Shown: positions 1-9,897 of the stretch, one piece after another
How positions within the stretch are numbered: the first letter of the stretch is position 1
How the letters are laid out: each line of letters starts with the position of its first letter
DNA from: Sphingobacterium thalpophilum
GTDB lineage: Bacteria; Bacteroidota; Bacteroidia; Sphingobacteriales; Sphingobacteriaceae
Direction of reading: 5' to 3'
Length of the DNA stretch: 64,000 nt
Assembly (NCBI RefSeq): GCF_901482695.1
Contig: NZ_LR590484.1
Coordinates: 4,898,001-4,962,000 of the forward strand
Position numbers and translations under genes: made by a program
Notes under the pieces: generated by a model
Told to the model about the DNA's origin: nothing
What the model saw: only the letters and a program-made list of their open reading frames with translations
The model's database searches: none

Positions 1-81
1 GAAATCTTGTTGTTTAGTTCGTCTGGATAAATCCGAACCTGAACACTATTGTACGTGTTTATTTTGGCAGAAAAACCAATA

Positions 82-1968
82 ATGAGAACGAACATAACTA
101 CATTCCTTGCCCTTCTTCTTACGGTCTTATTGTGCAATTTATCTAAGGCCTTTACCCGTCACGACAGTTCTTCGGACCCTGAAATGCAGCGTTTATAAAA
201 AAAGCTTGTCGCGGTGTTAGAGAAGGAACATATTCCCGGTCTGATGATTTCGATCGTTAAGAAAGACAGCATCCTCTTTTCGGGGGGATTGGGATACGCC
301 GACTTGGAGCAAAAAATCATGGTCAATGCAAATACGCAGTTCCATCTGGCATCCGTTACAAAATTTTTCGTCGCTATGGGTATCCAAATATTGATATCCG
401 AGGGTAGGTTGGACCTCAATGATCGATTGCACGATATAGCCCCAGAAATTCCATTTACTAATCCCTGGGAATCGACTAATCCAGTCCGGATCGTCCATCT
501 ATTGGAGCATACAGCAGGCTTCGAAGACATCCATGTGAGCAAAATGGTCAATACCGAACGAATACCCCAAAAAGGAATAGATGCCATCCAGTCCGTAAAG
601 AGTTCATTTACCTCTCGATGGAAACCGGGAGAGAGAACATCATACTCAAACCCCGGATATAATATTCTGGGGTATATCATAGAAAAAATTTCCAAAAGGC
701 CATGGAACGAATTCTTAAAGTTAAGACTACTTGATCCACTTGGCATGCAGCACACTACTTTTGACCTAAGTGGCAACAGCCACATTTCGTTTGCGAAGGG
801 TTATGATTTTAGCGCCGGCAAATTTAAGCCTCTTCCGCTATATGGGCCAAGTTCCAATGGAGCCAGTAGCGCTCTGGTCTCAGACGCCTCGGATATGTCC
901 AGGTTCCTGCATTATCTACTCACAGCCGACGAAAATAGCAACATCCTTAAATCCAAAGATCTCGATGAGATGGAAAGAGTACACAGCACGCTGGCGAGCA
1001 AAAGAGGGCTGCAAACGGGATATGCTTTGGGTAATGATCTTTTTCCCAATAACAAAAAGATACCGTTGAGGGGGCACAACGGTAAAGGAGAGGGGATAGT
1101 ATCGTGGATTTTTTTCAACCGGCAAAAGGGCGTTGCCTATGCCATCTCTGCCAACGCCAATGTCAACCTATATCCAGTATCGCAGCTTATCGAAGAGTAT
1201 CTGACTCAGGATGTTTCCGCGCCGATACTGAGCAGCGTAGAGCTAGATGGCCATGAGATAGAACCGATGCTGGGATATTATCAATTTTTAAATCCAAAAA
1301 ATGAACGATGGGAGTTCCACAAAAGAATTTTTGGAGGAATACGTCTCCTTTCTGTGGCTGGTGACAAACTGATCGTTGATAGAGGCCATGGTCAGATTGA
1401 TTCATTAATCCATATGGGTAATAAGATCTTCCGGGTCAAAGGTGACATCATCCCCTCAGTGGTTGTGGGAACTGACGATGACGGAAGGCCTTTCTTCCAT
1501 GGATATGGCAACGGTTTCTATAGGAAGGCTCCCTATGGTCCAGTGCTGCTGCAGAAGACACTTATTTACCTTGGACTGATCGCTGCACTACTTTCGATGA
1601 TATACACAGTTGTAGGTATACCGATGGCGCTACTACGTAAAATAAGTGTTATAGATCTCTGTTTGGTACTTCTGCCCAGCCTCGGAATGATCGCATTTTT
1701 TGTTTCTTTTCGTCTGTTGGGAAAGACTGAAGCCGTAAGCAAAGAACTGTTAACCTATATGAATATGACAAGCTTTTCCATTTTCGCTGGGATGCTCTTT
1801 TTAGGAATCAGTGTTGCGGTGGCAGCCTGCCTATTATATAGGCGCTGGATGAAAATAGGAAAGAAATGGATAAAAATCGCGCTTGCATTCAACACCATTT
1901 TCCTCTTCTACCTTGTTGTGCTTTTTGCCGTGCACGGCTGGATCGGCATCCCCGTCTGGCTAATGTAA
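82..1968 (+). pseudogene. Secreted serine hydrolase (beta-lactamase/PBP4-like) with in-frame stop
   Basis: The catalytic domain is read from GTG at 214 (584 residues) and carries the class C beta-lactamase/esterase signature: SVTK nucleophile motif (residues 47-50) and YSN (from residue 144). The C-terminal third has several hydrophobic membrane segments. Upstream in the same frame, ATG at 82 encodes a clear signal peptide (MRTNITTFLALLLTVLLCN) and a short linker, then TAA at 196-198 stops it. The intact gene would therefore start at 82 and make a protein of about 628 residues anchored at the envelope; as written only the signal peptide, or an unexported domain from GTG 214, can be made. Substrate cannot be told. 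A sequencing error at the stop is possible. An AraC regulator follows in the same direction. Confidence 0.75.
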
Positions 1969-2022
1969 TTCATAGATTCAAAATAAATACCCTAAATTTA
2001 CGTAAACCGTCCAACGTATTCA

Positions 2023-3144
2023 ATGTCTCAAATAAACACCTTTGCTGCATTTTACGCTTTTTCTTCGGGTGCCTTGATCTTATTGGGAGCCATGCTCTTA
2101 TTCAAGCCCGACACAACGAGTTCCCGAGCCAATCGATGGCTCGGGCTATTCTATTTTATTCTTGCCTGCACCTTTGCACAACTTTTTCTCGAAGAATTTG
2201 GCATCGGAGGAAATTTTTTAGTCCACCTGCTCGAGCTTCCCCGATGGGCGATGTTTCCCTGTCTGTTTATGGCAGTCCGGCATTATACTTCACCTTCTTC
2301 TTCGGTCAAAGACTGGATTTTCCATTTCGTGCCTTTTCTGCTGTTCCTGTTGTTTTCCATCGTCTACCTTATGCCGGTTCTCTTTGATTATGAAAACCAT
2401 ATCCCCCGGCTACCATATTGGATGCGTTTTACCATTAAGTACTTTTTCTTTGTCCAGATGGTCTTTTATTGGGTCGTTTGTTTCTCTTTGTTCCGCCGAC
2501 ACCAAAAAAACATAAGGAAGCTCGCTTCATTTACTGAAAAAATTGACCTGGGATGGCTAAAATTTCTATTGATGTCCGTGCTTCTGCTCATCCTGATCCG
2601 CATTTGGGGCCTATGGAATATTCACTCAGCCAACTTTGCACCAGCTCTGTATTTTTTCGCAATTATACCTTTGGCGTACTCAACACTGACCCAAAGGTCC
2701 ATCTATTCCGTCGAGCTGTACCAGCAGCCTGATGATAACGAAATACAACCCAAAAGAGAGCCCCATGAACGACTAACCACAGAACAGGTCACTGCACTCA
2801 GGGACACCGTATTGAGAGATACCCTATCCAAAAAAATATATCTTGATCCTGCGCTGACGCTATCGGCGCTATCGGCTCAACTAGGTATCAACCCCCATGA
2901 ACTATCTTATGTGTTGAATAATGGGCTAGGAAAGAACTTTTACCAGTTTATCAATGAACTGCGTACTGAAGAAGCGAAAGTACTTCTGTTGTCGGATAAC
3001 ACCAAGCACCTGGATATGCTCGGCGTGGCTATCATGGCAGGTTTTAATTCGAAAACAACTTTTTATACGACATTTAAAAAAGCGACAGGACTGACACCAA
3101 AAGAATACATCAGAGCAAACTCAAAAGAAACGGGAATTAAATAA
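2023..3144 (+). CDS. Membrane-anchored AraC-family transcriptional regulator
   Basis: 373 residues. The first 230 or so residues are strongly hydrophobic, with about seven potential membrane helices (FYAFSSGALILLGAMLLF onward), followed by a linker and a C-terminal AraC DNA-binding domain (about residues 275-370, ending in the usual GFNSKTTFYTTFKKATGLTPKEY signature). This 7TM-AraC architecture is common in Bacteroidota, where the membrane part is thought to sense an envelope or extracellular signal. It begins 54 bases after the serine hydrolase gene and probably shares its transcript; the hydrolase or its product may be linked to the signal, but that is inference. Confidence 0.85.
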   Translation: MSQINTFAAFYAFSSGALILLGAMLLFKPDTTSSRANRWLGLFYFILACTFAQLFLEEFGIGGNFLVHLLELPRWAMFPCLFMAVRHYTSPSSSVKDWIFHFVPFLLFLLFSIVYLMPVLFDYENHIPRLPYWMRFTIKYFFFVQMVFYWVVCFSLFRRHQKNIRKLASFTEKIDLGWLKFLLMSVLLLILIRIWGLWNIHSANFAPALYFFAIIPLAYSTLTQRSIYSVELYQQPDDNEIQPKREPHERLTTEQVTALRDTVLRDTLSKKIYLDPALTLSALSAQLGINPHELSYVLNNGLGKNFYQFINELRTEEAKVLLLSDNTKHLDMLGVAIMAGFNSKTTFYTTFKKATGLTPKEYIRANSKETGIK

Positions 3145-3211
3145 GTTCATCTACATCCAAACGAACTTTTTCACACTATCTGATCCTTATCATTGTTTCA
3201 AAAAGATAATT

Positions 3212-3907
3212 ATGAAAACAATGAAATCAGTCTTGTGGGCAGTTCCGACAAAATTTGAGGCAGTTATCTGCAGCTTCATGCTCGCCACCCTTTTATTTAC
3301 GACGCACTGTTTTGCACAGGCTTCCGTCACTTCAAGTCCCAATCTAAAAAATGGGAAACAGCGTTCTCAAAAGGTAGTAAAGGAAGAGCTCGTGGGATTT
3401 TATCAATTCCCTAACAAAGTCGCCTTTATCGAATTCAATTTAGAGGATGGTGTTTTGAAAGCAAGACAGCTTTGGGATGGCAAAGAATACCAGTTGAACC
3501 AAGTAAGCGAAACGAATTTTGAAACAAAGCAGGAGGGGCACAAGATCGAGTTTCTCAGCGACAATGACGGCCATTTTACCAAAGCCAAGTTATTGGGAAG
3601 GATAGTGGCATCAAAAGTTTCTTTCAATCCTAAAATCGTCAGGAGGCTATCGGACGTCCAGCTCAAAAGGCTAGAAGGCAACTACGTCCTGGCAGATGAT
3701 AACAACATTAAGATGCAGGTACGTTCGGTAAAAGACGAGCTGATAATAAAACAGCTATGGGACAATAAGGAAATTTCATTTACACCCAGATCAGAAACCT
3801 TTTTCCTAAATGCGGAAGGTACGTTCCCACTGACTTTCGAGCTGACAGATGGAAAGGTAACAAAAGTCATCTGTTTTGAAAATGATATATGGAAAATATC
3901 GAAGTAA
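3212..3907 (+). CDS. Secreted protein with two DUF3471-like repeats
   Basis: 231 residues with an N-terminal signal peptide (hydrophobic core ICSFMLATLLFTTHCFAQA). The mature part consists of two tandem homologous units, about residues 58-128 and 150-226. Each begins L-x-G-x-Y and contains the shared core L(K/I)xxQLWD(G/N)KE followed by F(x)P/Q-type strands, as in the DUF3471 lipocalin-like domain often fused to serine hydrolases. Here the domain stands alone, near a serine hydrolase gene (214-1968). No catalytic residues are visible; a ligand-binding or accessory role is a guess. The preceding AraC gene ends 67 bases upstream. Confidence 0.6.
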   Translation: MKTMKSVLWAVPTKFEAVICSFMLATLLFTTHCFAQASVTSSPNLKNGKQRSQKVVKEELVGFYQFPNKVAFIEFNLEDGVLKARQLWDGKEYQLNQVSETNFETKQEGHKIEFLSDNDGHFTKAKLLGRIVASKVSFNPKIVRRLSDVQLKRLEGNYVLADDNNIKMQVRSVKDELIIKQLWDNKEISFTPRSETFFLNAEGTFPLTFELTDGKVTKVICFENDIWKISK

Positions 3908-3966
3908 GATTAACACTAAAAGTAGACGGCGAATTTGTCTCTGACTCAAGACCAATCTATTCAAAC

Positions 3967-4911
3967 ATGATGAAACTATTGTTAAATACTCTAATTTTAA
4001 AATTAGCACCTTTTTCGGTTCTGATCTTGTTCACTCTTTGGGCCAACGTGGGTGTCGGGCAGCAGGTATCTGACGAAAATTTCAGCTACTCAATTATGGA
4101 TCCCAAATATAGTTTAGGAAGCGGTCCACTGCTATTATTCGACGAGGCACACAGTAATGCCTCGACTTTAAAAGGTGCATATTCTGCATTCTACAAATTG
4201 CTTACAACAGACGGTTACACTGTGGTCGCAAGCAAGGAAAAGGTGACTTTGGAGATGCTCAAAAAAGCTAAGATCTATGTAACAGTCAATGCCATGTACG
4301 ACCTAGAGGATTGGAATCTGCCCGCGCGATCGGCCTTTTCCAGGCGGGAAATAAACGATCTTTCAGAATGGATTGCCGATGGCGGCAGTTTGTTCTTAGT
4401 TACAGATCACATGCCCTGTGGAGGCTCTGTCAGCGAGCTGGCAGAAAGGTTCGGAATCAACATACTGAACGGATTTGCCGTTCGCAGGGATGGTCTGCCG
4501 GAAGTATTCTCGAAGAAAAGAAAGACGCTTTTGCCTAACGAGATCACAAGTTATACCGGAATGGAAATCGACAGCGTCATGTGCTGGGGCGGAACGGGTT
4601 TTATCGTTCCGCCGCATGCCCGGGTTATTACCGTACTTGGTGAAAATTATAAGATATACCTTCCCAGTGATGTCTCCCAGATCAAAAAGAGAGTAGCAGA
4701 TACCGTTCCCCATATCTCAGGTATGGGACTGGTTAACGGCGCATATCTCAAATTTGGCAAGGGCCGGATTGTCATATTTGGGGATGGCGCACCGTTCTCG
4801 GCGCAGCTTCAGGGCATTAAAAGTGAAAAAAGGGGTATGAACCATCCCAATGCAGGACAGAATGCACAATTTTTATTGAATATCATTCATTGGCTGGACA
4901 AAATTTATTAG
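3967..4911 (+). CDS. Secreted DUF4350-like (glutamine-amidotransferase fold) protein
   Basis: The ATG at 3967 is preferred because it gives a proper signal peptide (LILKLAPFSVLILFTLWANVGVG); the frame is open further upstream to 3889 but that start would overlap the previous gene and put the hydrophobic core too deep. The mature protein has LLLFDEAHSN near its start, a repeat of Rossmann-like strands, DGGSLFLVTDHMPCGG in the middle and GKGRIVIFGDGAPFSAQ near the end, matching the DUF4350/class I GATase-like fold seen in Bacteroidota envelope proteins. Enzymatic function is unknown; I see no confirmed Cys-His-Glu triad. It closes the 0.1-4.9 kb rightward group and converges on the lactonase gene three bases downstream. 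Confidence 0.6.
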   Translation: MMKLLLNTLILKLAPFSVLILFTLWANVGVGQQVSDENFSYSIMDPKYSLGSGPLLLFDEAHSNASTLKGAYSAFYKLLTTDGYTVVASKEKVTLEMLKKAKIYVTVNAMYDLEDWNLPARSAFSRREINDLSEWIADGGSLFLVTDHMPCGGSVSELAERFGINILNGFAVRRDGLPEVFSKKRKTLLPNEITSYTGMEIDSVMCWGGTGFIVPPHARVITVLGENYKIYLPSDVSQIKKRVADTVPHISGMGLVNGAYLKFGKGRIVIFGDGAPFSAQLQGIKSEKRGMNHPNAGQNAQFLLNIIHWLDKIY

Positions 4912-4913
4912 CG

Positions 4914-5822
4914 CTATTCGTGCCCTTTTGTATACATCGGAAGCCTATAAATAGCTGTTGAAGCTGTGATAAATAGATCGGTCCGCTCTTTTCCGCCAAA
5001 ACAAACATTGGCGGTCCATGGTTCATTGATCTCGATATGTCCTATCAGTACCCCTTTCGGACTATAGATAGATACCCCTTTGCCCGTCAGGTAAATATTT
5101 CCCTGATTGTCCAATGTCATCCCATCAGATCCCTGGTCTATGACCGACGTTTGTCCGCTGAGCTCACCGTCAGATTCAATATTATATCTGTAAATTTTAT
5201 TCCGCTCGATATCTGCTACAAAAAGATATTTACCATCCGCCGATCCTATAATACCGTTGGGCTTCGTTACATCATCAGCCACGACCTTTGCTCTTTTCCC
5301 TTTTCCTGGAGGGAGGTAGTAAACATTCTGTCCCTTCATCTCCGGTTTTTTTCTGCACCAATAGTCACGCTGATAATAGGGGTCTGTAAAGTAAATGCCT
5401 CCATTCTTATCCACCCATAGATCATTTGGACCATTCAGTTTCTTTCCATCTACATTTGATAGCAGCACGGTGACTTTGCCATCTTTGCTTATCGACCAAA
5501 TTTCGTTTTTTTCATCCGCACAGGCAAGTAGCTGACCGTGATGATCAAAGTACAATCCATTGGCACGGCCTGCTGCATCTTTAAAAAGAGAAAGCTCACC
5601 TGCTGTACTGTATTTCCAGATTTTGTTATTAGGTTGGTCAGTAAAATAGATATTACCTTCTTTGTCCACTGCTGGTCCTTCTGTAAAGGCAAACTGCCGG
5701 GATATTAATTTCAGGCTGTCCTGACTAAACAGTTGCGCTCTTACATCTAGCCCTTTTAATAAAAGGATTAATAATAGTAGGAGTGTAAGACAGTACTTGC
5801 TGCAATTAACTGAATGTGACAT
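4914..5822 (-). CDS. SMP-30/gluconolactonase/LRE-family protein, secreted
   Basis: 302 residues with a signal peptide (LTLLLLLILLLKGLDVRAQ). The body is a six-bladed propeller of the SMP-30 family: FTEGPAVDKEGNIYFTD supplies the metal-binding Glu of blade one, LNGPNDLWVDKNGGIYFTD the Asn ligand, KPNGIIGSADGKYLFVAD another Asn, and DGMTLDNQGNIYLTG the Asp. All four expected calcium/zinc ligand positions are therefore present. Family members hydrolyse sugar lactones or organophosphate-like esters; the substrate here is unknown. It is convergent with the preceding gene and stands alone. Confidence 0.8.
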   Translation of the reverse strand: MSHSVNCSKYCLTLLLLLILLLKGLDVRAQLFSQDSLKLISRQFAFTEGPAVDKEGNIYFTDQPNNKIWKYSTAGELSLFKDAAGRANGLYFDHHGQLLACADEKNEIWSISKDGKVTVLLSNVDGKKLNGPNDLWVDKNGGIYFTDPYYQRDYWCRKKPEMKGQNVYYLPPGKGKRAKVVADDVTKPNGIIGSADGKYLFVADIERNKIYRYNIESDGELSGQTSVIDQGSDGMTLDNQGNIYLTGKGVSIYSPKGVLIGHIEINEPWTANVCFGGKERTDLFITASTAIYRLPMYTKGHE

Positions 5823-6020
5823 AGTAAAAGTGCTTAACTAAAATTATGCTGTTTCCAAAAATCGAGCCACCTCTGTCCGGAATCGAACATTAAGTGTTCG
5901 ATAATGATCAATATTTAATTCAAACCAAGTCTTATAAAATGTTTATTATCAGTATTCTATTTCGCAGGCAAGATATTTGGTTCATTCTATGAATAAAAAT
6001 GGCTTTAAAAACACTTTAAC

Positions 6021-7433
6021 ATGTTCGGAAATTTTATAAAATATATACTGATCGCTGGATTCAATTTATCATTCACAATCGCCTTTGCTCAGGGCAAACA
6101 AGTTATGGATAAGCCCAAAGTTGATGAGCGTATCGAAATCCTCAGTATAGTGTTTAGGCTCGCTGGCAGCCGAGAGTATAGCTCTGATGTTTTTAAGCGG
6201 TACGTTGATCGTATCAATGAACACTATAATCCATTTAAACAACACGAATTGATCAACTTTACCAAAAAGATTAGAAATGAGAATGGAATAGGTTACGATG
6301 CAGTGATGAGTATGGCTATACATCTCGATGGCCAGTTTAATCTTAAGCAAAAGAATATTGACGAAACATTGGACAAGAGATGGAGTAGGGACAATGCTAA
6401 GCAGTTTGCGAAACTATTAAAGAAGTTTTACAAGGACAGCGACAGTAAAAGATTCTTTCACGATAATCAGGCCCTTTATAATGAGGTGGAAGCACGCTTT
6501 CTTCCCATATACGAACATCTGAAATAAGACTGGTATCCGCGGTTCTATGGCAAAAAACCATCCGAAAAGTTTATAATCGTCAACGCGTTGGGAGATGGAG
6601 GAGGTAATTACGGCGTAGGTATTAAAAGTCCTAACGGCCACAAAGAAGTTTATGCAATTATGGGAACTTGGAGTATGGATAGTGTTGGCATGGCACAATT
6701 TCCTTTACAAAGCTATTTCCCAACATTACTTCATGAGTTTAATCATTCCTTTGTTAATTACTTATTAGAAAAGGATACTGCAATTTTTAAGGATAGCGGC
6801 GAGAAATTGTTTGAGGTTGTCAAAGATAAAATGAATAGACAGGCTTACGGTAGCTGGCAGACGATGCTAAATGAGGCATTGGTTCGCGCCGCAGTTATTA
6901 AATATCAAAAGGATCATAATTTCAGCGCCGAAGAGATCTCCAAGGAGACAAATGAACAACTTGACCGCGGGTTTCTGTGGATTGAGAAACTTGTTGACGA
7001 ACTTGAGAATTTTGATCGTCGGCGAGATAGATATCCAACGTTAGAAAGCTATATGCCTGTTATTGCCGACGCTTATCGCTCCTATGCGTCAGCTATTTCA
7101 TCTCTCAATGATTCCTTTGAAGCAAAAAGACCAAAAATCATCTCTTACGAAGGGCTTCAGGATGGACAAAGCAATGTCAGCAGTACCTTGGGCCAGCTGA
7201 AGATCAATTTTGACAAACCATTGTTGGGCCAAGGGCGATCATTTAGAGGCGTCTCCAAAGAAAACTTTCCAGAGATAAAAGGACACCATTATTCTTTGGA
7301 TAAACAATCTGTTACTATTGATTGGAAATTAGAGCCAAATAAAAGCTACGAGATCATCATTACAGGTAACTCATTCAAAACTGCCGACGGAATACCGATT
7401 AAAGATCATTATTTAAAATTCAGCACAAAATAG
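6021..7433 (+). pseudogene. DUF4932 zinc-metalloprotease-like protein split by an in-frame stop
   Basis: Two open stretches in the same frame, 6021-6527 and 6588-7433, are separated only by a TAA at 6525-6527; reading on from the stop gives DWYPRFYGKKPSEKF with no frame change. Together they make a 470-residue secreted protein with an N-terminal signal sequence (YILIAGFNLSFTIAFAQ) and the HEFNH zinc-protease motif (HExxH; residue 238 of the joined frame), in the setting typical of DUF4932. A C-terminal Ig-like/SWM-type domain (IDWKLEPNKSYEIIITGNSFKTADG) follows. The nonsense codon removes the active site from the natural start. Either a recent pseudogene or a base-call error. Confidence 0.75.
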
Positions 7434-7620
7434 GGACTAAGCTCCACACAGCTGTCTATTCCAGCAAATTTCATCCTTTATCATTCACTGGGAACGCTAT
7501 CTTAAATAAACAGAAATCCATGACCTTGCTACGAGGTGAGAAAAATACTTGTTAATTTTTCGGTTGTGGATAGGTTCTAACACTGGTAAATTTGTTTCAT
7601 AAATCATAGGTAATTGTATT

Positions 7621-8661
7621 ATGGAATTAAGTTTTGAGCAGATGTATCAGGCAATATTAGACAAAGACATCAAATATGAAGGGGTGTTTTTTACTGCCGT
7701 GAGGACAACAGGTATTTTTTGTCGGCCATCCTGTACCGCAAGAAAGCCGAAACCTGAAAATATCGAGTTTTTCAGGTCTACTAAGGAATGCATCCTTCGC
7801 GGATATCGGGCATGTAAAGTATGTCATCCACTTGAGCTGCTGAGCGAGACGCCTTCCTATATCAAAAAGATTATCTCCGAGTTATCTGCAGATCCAAGCT
7901 TAAAATTCAAAGACTATGATTTACGTCAGCGTGGTGTCGAGCCCCATCAGTTGAGACGCTGGTTTTTAAAAAACCACGGTATGACATTTCATGCTTATCA
8001 GCGGATGTACCGTATAAATTCAGCATTTAAAAAGATCCAAAACGGTGAATCTGTAACAGACGTCGCTTTTAAGTCAGGATACGAATCCCTTAGCGGTTTT
8101 GCGGATTCTTTTAAGCATATTTTTGGAGTTTCTCCTAAACATAGCAAGCAACAAACTATAATTGATCTAAAAAGGATCGAAACTCCGCTGGGCACAATGT
8201 ATGCCTGTGCTGTAACGCAAGGCATATGTCTACTCGAGTTTACAGATCGAAAAATGCTGGAAACAGAGTTTAAAAATTTAGCAAAAACACTTAACGCAAC
8301 GGTCGTGCAGGGCGACAATCCCCATTTTCCCTTATTGGAAAAGGAACTCAGAGAGTATTTTGAAGGAAAGCGGCAAGAATTTACAGTGCCTCTATATAGC
8401 CCCGGAACGGAGTTCCAGAACCGGGTATGGGAAGCGCTCAAAAACATTCCCTATGGCGAAACTAAAACCTACAAGCAACAAGCAATTGCCATAGGCAGCG
8501 CAGATTCGGTGCGGGCGGTCGCAAACGCGAACGGATTGAATAAAATTTCGATCTTAATACCCTGTCATCGCGTCGTTGGGACAGACGGAAGCCTGACCGG
8601 TTATGGAGGCGGTATCTGGCGTAAAAAATGGCTTTTGGAACTGGAGGGCAAAAAATCTTAG
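7621..8661 (+). CDS. ada: Bifunctional Ada: methyl-phosphotriester sensor, AraC regulator and O6-methylguanine methyltransferase
   Basis: 346 residues with all three parts of Ada. The N-terminal zinc module has Cys34, Cys38, Cys65 and Cys68 (FCRPSC ... CKVC); one of these takes methyl groups from DNA phosphotriesters. An AraC-type HTH follows (about residues 85-180, GYESLSGFADSFKHIFGVSPK). The C-terminal methyltransferase has the PCHRVVG active site with acceptor Cys315 and the GYGGG/W(R)KKWLL end. It is a suicide repair protein that also activates its own regulon after alkylation. The reading frame is full length and intact. A decayed MFS gene lies 42 bases downstream. Confidence 0.93.
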   Translation: MELSFEQMYQAILDKDIKYEGVFFTAVRTTGIFCRPSCTARKPKPENIEFFRSTKECILRGYRACKVCHPLELLSETPSYIKKIISELSADPSLKFKDYDLRQRGVEPHQLRRWFLKNHGMTFHAYQRMYRINSAFKKIQNGESVTDVAFKSGYESLSGFADSFKHIFGVSPKHSKQQTIIDLKRIETPLGTMYACAVTQGICLLEFTDRKMLETEFKNLAKTLNATVVQGDNPHFPLLEKELREYFEGKRQEFTVPLYSPGTEFQNRVWEALKNIPYGETKTYKQQAIAIGSADSVRAVANANGLNKISILIPCHRVVGTDGSLTGYGGGIWRKKWLLELEGKKS

Positions 8662-8703
8662 GCACTCCCTCTACCGGTCTACAATACTAAATCCCTTATT
8701 CTT

Positions 8704-9789
8704 ATGAAAACCGTTAACAAATGGCTTGCACTATGTGTAGTGCTTACTGCACCCTTGCTATATGTAATTGATATCTTTATTATCAATATCGCGATTCCGA
8801 CCATCAAGACAAATCTACACGCTTCCGATGGTGAAATACAATTAGTAATAGCCTCATATTTGTTAGGCAGCGCCTGCTTTCTGGTAACTGGCGGGCGAGC
8901 CGGTGACTATTTAGGTAAAAAGAAAGTTTTTTTTGGGGGAATGCTGGCATTTACAATCACATCCTGCATTTGCGGATTATGCCAAAATGCGACACAATTA
9001 AATATCGCACGTTTTTTTCAAGGCGTTAGTTCCGCATTTATGGTAACTCAGTCTATTTCATTAATTCAAGTTTTGTTCACAGACAACAGGGAAAGAGCAG
9101 TTGCAGCTTTATTACCATTCAACAAAGGAAACTGGCACGCAAACAAGATCCTTTGATTGATATCTCATTATTCAAATTAAAAGATTTTAAAGTAGGTTTA
9201 TACGCCGTACTGTTTCATTTTATGCTTCACACGGCCTATTTATTGATTGTTGCTGTTTATTTACAAAGTGGATTGGGCGGCCTGCGGTATGTATTTTATT
9301 CCCCATGCTATTCTATTTATGCTTTCATCGGTCTGTGCGGGAACACGCCTGCCACGATATGGCAGGCGTGTTCTTCAGCTGGGCCTCTCGATCATTTTAG
9401 TATCCTTTGTTTTACAAATGATATTCTTTTCGCACAGAGACCATCCATTCATTTCTATGCTGTTGATAGGACTGTATGGATTAGGCAACGGTTTAGTTCT
9501 TCCGTTTCTATTAAACGTGGTATTGGATAGTATTGAGGAAAAAGATGCAGGTGCTGCTTCGGGAATATTCTCTACATTTCAGCAGACAGCTTCTGCATTA
9601 GGAATAAGTATCATCGGCGGAATTTTCTACTCAGTTTTGGAGCATGAATACTTCAAGAATAATTATCTTTTTGCTCTACAAGTGGGATTGTCGGTGGGCA
9701 TCTTTTTTCTGATCATAGTGTGGCGCATGTTATCGAAACTACCTCATTCTTACAAACCGAAAAAAGCAATCTTACATAAATTTGAATAA
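8704..9789 (+). pseudogene. MFS drug-exporter gene with internal deletion and frameshifts
   Basis: The 5' part (8704 to about 9117) encodes the start of a 14-TM EmrB/QacA-type exporter (IDIFIINIAIPTIKTNLHA, GRAGDYLGKKKVF). After AVAALLPF the frame breaks: the next recognisable piece, KLARKQDPLIDISLFKLKDF, is in another frame and belongs much further along the protein, so a large middle section is missing. A further break near 9275-9290 moves the coding into the frame that runs to 9789 (CGMYFIPHAILFMLSSV ... AGAASGIFSTFQQTASALG). At least two frame changes plus a deletion make this non-functional. It follows ada closely and may once have been co-transcribed. Confidence 0.8.
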
Positions 9790-9897
9790 AGCTTTCGAAG
9801 TAGTGTGTTGGCAGCCGTCCGTGACAGGTACGATGCCAACACCTTCAATCAAATGCAGTCATCAATGGCGGCATGGTCTGAAATAGAACCACACACT

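Noticed and set aside
9800..9850. GTGTTGGC/GCCAACAC inverted repeat after the MFS pseudogene
   Set aside because: The 8-bp arms are more than 20 bases apart with no T-run; too weak to call a terminator or site.
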